Assembly (NCBI GenBank): GCA_017526045.1
Contig: JAFXRX010000030.1
Span: 1-5,274 of the forward strand
Direction: 5' to 3'
Origin: Opitutales bacterium
GTDB taxonomy: Bacteria > Verrucomicrobiota > Verrucomicrobiia > Opitutales > Intestinicryptomonadaceae
Length of the DNA: 5,274 nt
The notes beneath the pieces are model-generated. The model was given only the letters and a program-made list of their open reading frames with translations, did no database searches and had not been told where the DNA came from. Position numbers and translations under genes: made by a program. Position 1 is the stretch's first letter; each line of letters opens with the position of its first letter. Shown here piece after piece: positions 1-5,213 of this stretch.

Positions 1-95
1 ATCCCGATTTCAAAACCCTGAAGGTTTGCGACGTTTCCAAGCTCAGAATTTTCGGCGTTGTAACCGCGGTTGCGCGCCAAATCGTCTCAATATGA
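1..95 (+). CDS. umuD: UmuD-type SOS mutagenesis protein, 3' end only
   Basis: Only the last 30 codons are in the window; the gene begins off the left edge. Read in frame 3, the tail contains LRIFGVVTAVARQIVSI and a TGA stop at 93-95. The F-G-V-V segment followed by a short hydrophobic tail matches the final beta strand of UmuD/LexA-type S24 peptidases; E. coli UmuD has DVFGVVIHVVKAMR here. The catalytic Ser and Lys lie upstream and cannot be checked. In the family, RecA-stimulated self-cleavage gives UmuD', which joins UmuC to form the mutagenic polymerase Pol V. The stop overlaps the umuC start as ATGA, the usual coupled umuDC arrangement. Identification rests on a short tail plus the neighbour, so a LexA-like relative remains possible but less likely. 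Confidence 0.8.
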   Translation, partial: PDFKTLKVCDVSKLRIFGVVTAVARQIVSI

Positions 96-1345
96 CAGGG
101 CTTATCGACGGCAACAATTTTTTCGTGTCCTGCGAGCGGATTTTCAATCCGGAGCTCGAGGGCAAGCCTGTCGCCGTGCTTTCGAACAAGGACGGCTGCG
201 TGGTGGCGCGCTCCAACGAGTTCAAGGCTCTGGGCATCCCGATGGGGACGCCCGTCTTTAAGCTCAAAAAAGACGTAAAGCCGCTCGGGCTGGTTTTGAA
301 AACTGGCAACAAAAATTTGTACTCCGACATATCCGAAAGGCTCATGCAGACCCTTCGCCTGCGCTGCGAGCGCATAGAGCAGTATTCAATCGACGAGGCT
401 TTTATACACCCTAAAAAATCTGACTGCGCGGACTTGTTCAAGTTCGGCTCCAATCTGCGCAAAACGATTTTAAAAAACGTCGGCATCCCATGCGGGATAG
501 GTTTTGCCCCGACAAAAACCCTCGCAAAAATCGCCGACCATATCGCGAAAAAAACCGAGGCGGGCGTGTATGTAATGCCCACCGACGCGCGCGAAATTCT
601 GGAAGCGACGCCCATTGAGGAAGTTTGGGGGATAGGCGGCAGGCTCGCCCCGCGGATGAGGGAGCTTGGCATTTCCACCGCGCTGCGGCTTTCGGAGTAC
701 GGCGACGAGCGGCTGCGCAGGCATTTCAGCGTAAACGCGGCGCGCAAGGCGATGGAGCTTCGCGGCATAAGCTGCGGCGGGGCGGCGGAGGAGGGCGAGG
801 AGCTGTCGCAGAGCCTTTCGTATTCGCGCGTGTTCGGAACTCCGGTCAAGAGCCTTGACGACATTTTGGAGTCGGTTTCGCACTACGCGGCGCACGCCGC
901 GGAAAAGCTGCGCGCGGAGGGGCAGCGGGCGGGCGCGGCGGAGGTTTATCTGGTCTATTATCCCGAATATTCGCCAAAGCGGCTCGAGGGCGGCGCGGTC
1001 GGGGCGAAGATAAAATTTGACGCGGCGACCGACGACACTTTAAAAATCATAAAGGCTCTCAAAAAGAAGGCCGCCGAGATATTCGTCGAGGGGCGGCGCT
1101 ATAAAAAAAGCGGGGTTATTTTAAGCGATTTGCGAAGCGGCGCGCAGCAGCTCGACTTGTTTTCGCAAGGGCAGTTCGAGCCGAAGTCGAAATTGTTCGA
1201 GGCAGTCGACGCGGTAAACAGGAAATTCGGTGGCGGCACAGTGGTCTCAATCGCGGAGGGGCTAAGCCAAAAATGGAAGATGCCGCGCGAAAACCAAAGC
1301 CCGTCCTACACCACTTCCTGGGCGGGGCTTCCGGTTGCGAAATAG
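92..1345 (+). CDS. umuC: UmuC, Y-family DNA polymerase V catalytic subunit
   Basis: A 417-residue protein, close to E. coli UmuC (422). It performs error-prone synthesis past DNA lesions in the SOS response. The N-terminus LIDGNNFFVSCERIF carries the metal-binding D6, with F11 at the steric-gate position (Tyr in E. coli). PVAVLSNKDGCVVARSNE is the fingers motif. YSIDEAF holds catalytic D101 and E102. VWGIGGR (178-184) is the helix-hairpin-helix of the thumb, followed by the little-finger domain. QQLDLF (352-357) is a beta-clamp-binding motif, and residues about 367-417 match the UmuC-specific C-terminal domain (DUF4113). I chose ATG 92 because homology begins there and it overlaps the umuD stop; the in-frame TTG at 26 would add residues encoded within umuD. 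There is no clear ribosome binding site, so translation is probably coupled to umuD. No LexA box is in view because the operon promoter is off the left edge. The gene looks intact. Confidence 0.97.
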   Translation: MTGLIDGNNFFVSCERIFNPELEGKPVAVLSNKDGCVVARSNEFKALGIPMGTPVFKLKKDVKPLGLVLKTGNKNLYSDISERLMQTLRLRCERIEQYSIDEAFIHPKKSDCADLFKFGSNLRKTILKNVGIPCGIGFAPTKTLAKIADHIAKKTEAGVYVMPTDAREILEATPIEEVWGIGGRLAPRMRELGISTALRLSEYGDERLRRHFSVNAARKAMELRGISCGGAAEEGEELSQSLSYSRVFGTPVKSLDDILESVSHYAAHAAEKLRAEGQRAGAAEVYLVYYPEYSPKRLEGGAVGAKIKFDAATDDTLKIIKALKKKAAEIFVEGRRYKKSGVILSDLRSGAQQLDLFSQGQFEPKSKLFEAVDAVNRKFGGGTVVSIAEGLSQKWKMPRENQSPSYTTSWAGLPVAK

Positions 1346-1374
1346 CCGCGCCGATTTGCGGCGGCAAAAATTTT
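1345..1374 (+). terminator. Weak hairpin after umuC, possible terminator
   Basis: Starting at the last base of the umuC stop codon, GCCGC (1345-1349) can pair with GCGGC (1358-1362), or with the second GCGGC at 1361-1365. The stem is followed by AAAAATTTTAT rather than a clean T run. The position is right for ending the umuDC transcript, but the tail is poor, so this is a tentative call. Confidence 0.3.
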
Positions 1375-1386
1375 ATAAAAAAATAA

Positions 1387-1414
1387 ATGCAATATTTTTT
1401 TTAATTTTTTGCAT
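1387..1414. repeat. A+T-rich inverted repeat in the spacer
   Basis: ATGCAA (1387-1392) and TTGCAT (1409-1414) are perfect inverted arms around a 16-nt loop made almost entirely of T and A. A TATAAT follows at 1414-1419 but has no convincing -35 partner. The repeat could be an operator or a chance product of the skewed composition. It lies in the spacer between umuC and the next transcription unit. Confidence 0.35.
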
Positions 1415-1441
1415 ATAATTATATAGCGAATAAAAAACTGT

Positions 1442-1469
1442 TTGTAAATTCGCCAAACTTTGTTATAAA
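1442..1469 (+). promoter_or_regulatory. Possible promoter for the GIY-YIG/repeat-protein pair
   Basis: TTGTAA (1442-1447) and TATAAA (1464-1469) are separated by 16 bp and lie about 37 nt upstream of the ATG at 1506. Each box is one or two mismatches from the sigma-70 consensus. In such A+T-rich DNA, boxes of this quality are common by chance, so the call is modest. No other promoter in the spacer is better. Confidence 0.35.
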
Positions 1470-1505
1470 AACTATAAATATTTTTACACCGGCTTGTTAA
1501 TAAAT

Positions 1506-2162
1506 ATGAACACTCCATCAAAAGAAGAAATATCGGAAAAATACTCGAAATTAATTGCGTTGCTGAAGGATCTTAAAAGCAGCAATGGCGGATTTTTTTA
1601 TTTAAAAAATCTGACAAAAAAAGACAAAAGAATCCCGAAAAGGGGTGTGTATCTGTTTTTCGACGAGGCGGAGGGGTATATCGACAAAGAAGGCGAAATC
1701 CCCAGAATTGTGAGGGTTGGAACGCATGGCATGTTTCCCGGAAATAAGAAAAGCCGTCTGTTTAACAGGCTTAATAGCCACAAAAGCAACAGTTCTAATT
1801 CCGTTTTCAGAAAACATATCGGCAGAGCCATCATAAATAAAAATGGGCTGAATTGCCCAAATTGGGACATAGAAAAGGGCGGATTGTGGAAACTTGACGG
1901 CGGCTACAAGGAGGTTCAGAATTTGGTTTCTGAATATATAGAAAAATTGCCGTTTTTGGTCTTTGAACTGGACGGGGACGAGTCGAATAATTTTAATTAT
2001 GACAAGCGCGATAAAAAGGAAACGGAATGGATTGAATTGCTCTGCCATGCAAAAAAATTTGGGCTGGTAAACCCAAGCCGGGTATGGCTGGAATTTGCGA
2101 GGCTTGCGCAGCGGCCGACGTTCGAATGCGGGCTTTGGAATGTGGATAAAGTAATATTATAA
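1506..2162 (+). CDS. GIY-YIG-like nuclease-fold protein
   Basis: A 218-residue soluble protein. Residues 44-110 carry a GIY-YIG-like core: RGVYLFF (GVY 47-49) for the GIY strand, RIVRVGTHG (67-75) for the YIG strand, then LFNRLNSH with R88 at the usual catalytic arginine position, and SVFRKHIGRAII. From memory, this arrangement (GVY, RVGTH, NRL-x-x-H, SVFR-x-H-x-G-x-A) defines a family of mostly uncharacterised GIY-YIG-like proteins. ETEWIELL (172-179) offers candidate metal-binding glutamates. PSRVWLEF and ECGLWNVDKV near the end also fit that family. The end comes soon after GLWN, and relatives may run longer. I chose ATG 1506; a TTG at 1494 is in frame but less natural. No good Shine-Dalgarno is visible. 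The next gene starts 11 nt downstream, suggesting co-transcription. Codon use is clearly more A+T-rich than umuC, fitting acquired DNA. The substrate is unknown, and nuclease activity is inferred from the fold motifs. Confidence 0.65.
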   Translation: MNTPSKEEISEKYSKLIALLKDLKSSNGGFFYLKNLTKKDKRIPKRGVYLFFDEAEGYIDKEGEIPRIVRVGTHGMFPGNKKSRLFNRLNSHKSNSSNSVFRKHIGRAIINKNGLNCPNWDIEKGGLWKLDGGYKEVQNLVSEYIEKLPFLVFELDGDESNNFNYDKRDKKETEWIELLCHAKKFGLVNPSRVWLEFARLAQRPTFECGLWNVDKVIL

Positions 2163-2173
2163 GCCTTTTTAAT

Positions 2174-3685
2174 ATGCCGGATAAAATTTTTTTGGGGGGC
2201 TGGAGGAAAAGGAAAATTGCGGGTATTATAAGCAATTTTGAGCTTGCCCGCGCCCTCCCGAGGCGCGGCAAATTAAGCACGGAGGACTGGGCATGCCTTC
2301 TTAAAAATTGCCCGCAGTTTATGGAAAAAGCGAAAGAATTTGCCTCGGGCTGGGCCGCAATATTGGCGTCGCGCCCTGAGCTTGCCTCCGAGTGCGGCAT
2401 GTGGGAAAAGTTTCGCAGCAAAGACTGGTGCTATCTTTTATCGGCGCAGCCGCAATTTGAAGGCGAGTGCACAAGGCTGCGCAAGTGGCGGAATTTTCGC
2501 CCGAATATTTGGCTGCCGCTTCTTAAAAAGCAGCCGCAGTTCGCCCCGAAATGCAAAAAGTGGGATAAATTTTCGCCGTACGACTGGCTTAGCCTTTTGT
2601 CGGAGCAGCCGCAGTTCGCCGACAAGTTCGCAGCTTGGGAAAATTTCTCGTTCGAGGATTTGCGCATGCTTTTGAAAAGGCAGCCGCCTCTTGCGGACAA
2701 GGCAAAAGAATGCGCCTCCGCCAAAGTTTTGTGCAAGTTTTTTCTGGAAAGACCGGATTTTGCGGACAATTTCAATAGATGGCAGGAGTTTGACGCGGGC
2801 AGTTGGCTCGAGCTTTTGCAGAGGCATCCGCATCTTGTCGGCAAGGCGCGGGAGTATGTTAAGGGCTGGGCCGCCATATTGAAATTGTGCCCCGAGCTTG
2901 CGGGCGAATTTGACGGCTGGAAAAATTTTAGCCCGTACGATTGGCGGGGAGTTTTGCGGAGCCAGCCGCAGTTTATCGACAGGGCGAAAGAATTTGCCGC
3001 CGGCTGGGCGGCAATATTGTCGTTGCATCCGGAGCTTGTCCCCGAGTGCCCGATGCAGGTCAAATTTTCCGAGAAGCAGAGAAATTTTATTTTGAAAAGG
3101 CAACCTAAATTGGCTGAAAAATTACAGAAAGGGACATCAATGAAAAACTGGACGGAATATAATTTGAACGGCTACGACACATTATGGGTGCTGTGCGCGA
3201 TTTGGATTTATAAAACCCACAAGCGCAAAAATTCCCGATTCATATTTTCGAGGCAAGACATTGAATGGATTGCCGGCCAATACAATACGGCAACTCCGCC
3301 TGCAAATTATTTTACTCAAAATTGCGCCGTCGGAGCCCCGCGGAACCAGGAGAGAAACTATATAATAATAATGGAGCGCAATTCTTTTATGCTCGCGTAT
3401 GAGGGGTATAAGAATTTGCGGCATACAACGCTTGAAAATGTAAGCGATTTATTCTTGGACGATTTTTGTTTTGAGTGCGAAGGCGAAAATGTTTCAATGC
3501 GCGAGCTTCGGGCTTTTATAAACTTCACATACAAAAACATAGTCCAGGGCGCGTTGGAAGGCGCTCGGGAAAATAACGGAGGCTCTCCGGAAGCCCCGCT
3601 TAAATCGAGGCTCGAAAAGATTGAAAACTCCATCGAGGAATTGCGGGCGTTGCTGCTTGAAATCCGGGGAAAAATCGGGGGCTGA
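2174..3685 (+). CDS. 503-residue repeat protein with C-terminal unknown domain and coiled coil
   Basis: I cannot assign this protein to a named family. Residues 35-320 are twelve tandem repeats of 22-28 residues with consensus D/G-W-x-x-L/I-L-x-x-x-P-x-F/L-x-x-K/E-C/A, best seen in NIWLPLLKKQPQFAPKC. They are probably helical hairpins stacked into a solenoid, a common protein-binding architecture. Residues about 325-440 form a different, aromatic-rich globular segment (YDTLWVLCAIWIYK, FSRQDIEWIAGQY, RNYIIIMERNSFMLAYEGY) that could be a winged-helix-type fold; that is a guess. The tail 480-501 has hydrophobics in perfect 3-4 spacing (L480, I483, I487, L490, L494, I497, I501), predicting a coiled coil and oligomerisation. 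There is no signal peptide, and no convincing membrane segment. The gene follows the GIY-YIG-like gene by 11 nt and is closed by a strong terminator. The ATG at 2174 has no Shine-Dalgarno; an in-frame ATG at 3140 has a better one. A binding or sensing role beside the neighbouring nuclease-like protein is inference. Confidence 0.85.
   Translation: MPDKIFLGGWRKRKIAGIISNFELARALPRRGKLSTEDWACLLKNCPQFMEKAKEFASGWAAILASRPELASECGMWEKFRSKDWCYLLSAQPQFEGECTRLRKWRNFRPNIWLPLLKKQPQFAPKCKKWDKFSPYDWLSLLSEQPQFADKFAAWENFSFEDLRMLLKRQPPLADKAKECASAKVLCKFFLERPDFADNFNRWQEFDAGSWLELLQRHPHLVGKAREYVKGWAAILKLCPELAGEFDGWKNFSPYDWRGVLRSQPQFIDRAKEFAAGWAAILSLHPELVPECPMQVKFSEKQRNFILKRQPKLAEKLQKGTSMKNWTEYNLNGYDTLWVLCAIWIYKTHKRKNSRFIFSRQDIEWIAGQYNTATPPANYFTQNCAVGAPRNQERNYIIIMERNSFMLAYEGYKNLRHTTLENVSDLFLDDFCFECEGENVSMRELRAFINFTYKNIVQGALEGARENNGGSPEAPLKSRLEKIENSIEELRALLLEIRGKIGG
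2276..3133 (+). repeat. Twelve tandem 22-28-residue coding repeats
   Basis: Repeat boundaries in protein residues are 35-56, 57-80, 81-108, 109-133, 134-158, 159-180, 181-206, 207-228, 229-252, 253-274, 275-298 and 299-320. Two subtypes alternate. Short repeats of exactly 22 residues mostly end in A-K/R-E-F/Y/C. Each of those is followed by a 24-26-residue repeat, three of which start A/V-x-G-W-A-A-I-L. Repeats 3-5 are single units of 25-28 residues that end in W-x-x-F. Units are well diverged except for 2330-2395 against 2984-3049, which agree at about 56 of 66 bases. Confidence 0.85.
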
Positions 3686-3703
3686 CGCCGCCGCAAAAAG
3701 AAA

Positions 3704-3737
3704 AAAGCCCCTTGCCAAATTTTTTGGAAGGGGCTTT
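3704..3737. terminator. Strong bidirectional intrinsic terminator
   Basis: AAAGCCCCTT (3704-3713) pairs with AAGGGGCTTT (3728-3737). After one bulged G, CC (3715-3716) pairs with GG (3726-3727), extendable by A-T pairs, with a T-rich loop. It begins 18 nt after the repeat-protein stop. The flanking A run (3695-3706, one G interruption) gives a T-rich tail on the minus strand, while the plus-strand tail is only TTT. It should end the plus-strand unit and also catch minus-strand read-through from the sigma gene. Confidence 0.85.
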
Positions 3738-3820
3738 GCAACAGTATAACAACAATAAAAAAGGAAAACTATGGATAAAACAGTTTCGCAATAAAAAAAT
3801 TTTTCTTAAATTTAAAAATC

Positions 3821-3853
3821 AAAAAAAATCGAAAAATGCGGCAGGCTTGCCGC
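3821..3853 (-). terminator. Intrinsic terminator of the sigma factor gene
   Basis: Plus-strand GCGGCA (3838-3843), GGCT loop, TGCCGC (3848-3853) form a perfect 6-bp G+C-rich stem. Read on the minus strand, the stem is followed by ATTTTTCGATTTTTTTT. It starts about 30 nt after the TAG of the sigma gene. The two terminators in this convergent spacer therefore serve opposite strands, with overlap in function. Confidence 0.75.
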
Positions 3854-3882
3854 CGCAGGGGGGGGGAAAAACCCGGGCGGGG

Positions 3883-4635
3883 CTAATTTGCCTGGCGGTA
3901 CGCGGGGTTGAGGGTTGACCTAAGGATGTCCATTATCCTGTTGTTTCGCGTGTTTATGAGGGATTCGGATATTCCTTTCATCTCGGAGATTTCCCTCGTT
4001 TTCAGGTTTTCCATGAACTTCAATTTGAAGCATTCGACCGCCTCTGACATGTTATTGTTGAGCTGCCTTATCTTTTCGAGAACCTGGTTTATCAACTCGA
4101 TTTTTTCATTGTAGGCTTCTCTTTCCCTTTCTCTTATCAACGAGGTTTCCGCCGTTCCCCCGTAGCTTTTGGGGGTATCGTCCCCGTCCCAGTCGGCGTC
4201 GAATTTATCGTATTCGCGGCTGAGGTTGACGGCGTTTCGCTTTACTTCGAGCTCCTTGCGGTTCTTTTTTCGGTTTATGATTTTGTAGATTTGCCTCTGC
4301 GTCAAGGTTTTGAGTATGTAGTTGTGGAGGTTCTTGGCGTCGGCTTCGTCTTCCCCGCTCAGGCGGAATTTCTTAAAGGGAGAGCCTTTGTAGATTGCAA
4401 TAAATACGTTGTTTACGATGTCGATTGTTTTCTCTTCCCAGAAGTATCTGTCGGCTCCCATGTGTTTAGTGAAGTCTTTTATTTTGTTGGCGATTTGCGG
4501 TTTGTAGGAGTTGTAAAACTCCCTGAACTCGATGTTGGACAACGTCCCAGATATGATTTTTTTTATCAGGACGCGGAGAATTTTGCATTTGATTTTATTT
4601 TCAGGCGTATTTTCCGGTGTTTGGTTTATAGTCAT
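3883..4635 (-). CDS. Sigma-70 family (ECF-like) RNA polymerase sigma factor
   Basis: A 250-residue protein with the two-domain layout of an alternative sigma factor. Residues about 35-132 fit region 2: the core-binding helix IDIVNNVFIAIYKG (71-84) matches the usual D-x-V-Q-E-x-F-x-x-x-W pattern, and NLHNYILKTLTQRQIYKIINRKKNRKE (102-128) matches the -10-recognising helix with its basic end. Residues 180-240 fit region 4, with a helix-turn-helix at LKTREISEMKGISESL (211-226) for -35 recognition. The linker, about 135-175, is charged and contains an acidic cluster (DADWDGDD). At 250 residues it is longer than typical ECF factors (about 160-200), with extra N-terminus and linker. No anti-sigma membrane protein is adjacent. 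The ATG at 4635 has only a weak GAG nearby. A 57-codon gene lies 92 nt upstream on the same strand. Its regulon is unknown; the family assignment is from pattern only. Confidence 0.8.
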   Translation of the reverse strand: MTINQTPENTPENKIKCKILRVLIKKIISGTLSNIEFREFYNSYKPQIANKIKDFTKHMGADRYFWEEKTIDIVNNVFIAIYKGSPFKKFRLSGEDEADAKNLHNYILKTLTQRQIYKIINRKKNRKELEVKRNAVNLSREYDKFDADWDGDDTPKSYGGTAETSLIREREREAYNEKIELINQVLEKIRQLNNNMSEAVECFKLKFMENLKTREISEMKGISESLINTRNNRIMDILRSTLNPAYRQAN

Positions 4636-4727
4636 ATTCTCGATATTTTTGGATTTGGTATATGTAGATTGGCTGTTTTCTTAAATTTCTCACAAATAAA
4701 TTTTATTTTTATCGGGGATAGGGGAAT

Positions 4728-4901
4728 TTATTTTGAAATTTCCCTGAGGTAGTCTAAGACGTCCTTGCGCGAGCCCTTCCCGTAGATTTTACACAAGATT
4801 ATTTTTTCAGTCTGTATGCTCCGCTGGCGTCTCGTTATTCTTTTAAATAGATTTTCAACTTTGGATATGGTTAATTCGTTTTTGTCTTCCGTATCTTTCA
4901 T
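4728..4901 (-). CDS. 57-residue lysine-rich protein of unknown function
   Basis: Reading the minus strand from ATG 4901 gives a 57-codon frame closed by TAA at 4728. It starts MKDTEDKNELTISKVENLF and ends KGSRKDVLDYLREISK. The product is charged and basic in the middle (KRITRRQRS, residues 20-28), with two likely helices and no signal peptide or membrane segment. I do not recognise a family. Support comes from sensible codons, an otherwise gene-free 1 kb, same-strand placement 92 nt ahead of the sigma gene, and a minus-strand terminator just upstream. The ribosome binding site (ACAAGA) is weak. It might modulate the sigma factor or bind nucleic acid; both are guesses. A chance open frame cannot be excluded at this length. 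Confidence 0.5.
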   Translation of the reverse strand: MKDTEDKNELTISKVENLFKRITRRQRSIQTEKIILCKIYGKGSRKDVLDYLREISK

Positions 4902-4939
4902 TCTTGTTAATTTAGTGGGTTAAAATTTATTGTTTTTTT

Positions 4940-4962
4940 AAAAAAAGGCGTTGTCCGCGCCT
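4940..4962 (-). terminator. Intrinsic terminator upstream of the small gene
   Basis: On the minus strand, AGGCG, a CGGACAA loop and CGCCT form a 5-bp G+C-rich stem followed directly by seven T residues (plus-strand A run 4940-4946). It sits about 40 nt upstream of the ATG at 4901. Transcripts arriving from the right would end here unless the hairpin is prevented from forming. Confidence 0.65.
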
Positions 4963-5020
4963 CGGGTGGAATTTTTCCTTTCTAATGCCTCCTGCAAAAA
5001 TGGGTTTTAAAATAGAGTTT

Positions 5021-5048
5021 AAAAAAGGACGCATAAAAACGCGCCCTT
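5021..5048 (-). terminator. Intrinsic terminator within the leader region
   Basis: On the minus strand, AAGGGCGC (5048-5041), an 8-nt loop and GCGTCCTT (5032-5025) form an 8-bp stem with a single G-T wobble, followed by a T run (plus-strand A 5021-5026). It can only act on the minus strand. If transcription begins near 5207, the product would be an RNA of roughly 190 nt. Confidence 0.65.
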
Positions 5049-5213
5049 GGATTGAAATAAAAGTTCGGACTGTCAAAGAACAAAATAGGGGGGGTCTCTT
5101 TTTTTTCTTTCCTCTATGTAATGGGACAGGGTTTAAAAAAATCCAACCACTTCCCAAAAATTTTTATTAAGAAATAAAATAATTTTAGTTTTTTTAATTT
5201 TTTTGGGAGCCTT

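Noticed and set aside
26..91. N-terminal extension of umuC from a TTG start
   Set aside because: It lies wholly inside the umuD coding sequence in another frame, and homology to UmuC begins exactly at ATG 92.
43..864. Long open frame on the minus strand opposite umuC
   Set aside because: It is a shadow of the G+C-rich umuC gene; the translation is Ser/Arg/Pro-rich with no recognisable domain.
2067..2150. The end of the GIY-YIG-like protein looks like one of the downstream repeats (W-L...RPTFECGLW)
   Set aside because: The same residues fit the C-terminal S-x-x-WL...GLWN motif I recall for the GIY-YIG-like family, so the likeness is probably superficial.
2431..3103. Two long open frames on the minus strand opposite the repeat array
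   Set aside because: Their apparent repeats mirror the plus-strand repeats. The plus frame runs on beyond the array into a distinct domain and ends before a terminator.
3858..3866. Run of nine G as a phase-variation tract
   Set aside because: It lies downstream of the sigma stop and upstream of no gene on either strand, so slippage would switch nothing obvious.
3712..3918. 68-codon plus-strand frame across the convergent spacer
   Set aside because: It begins inside the terminator hairpin, runs through A and G homopolymers and ends inside the sigma gene; the composition is not protein-like.
4291..4752. 153-codon plus-strand frame opposite the sigma gene
   Set aside because: It is antisense to clear sigma-factor domains and is rich in Phe/Val in the manner of a shadow frame.
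4927..5170. Open frames on both strands in the right-hand spacer (76 and 61 codons)
   Set aside because: Both cross intrinsic terminators and poly-G/poly-T runs, and neither has protein-like composition or a ribosome site.
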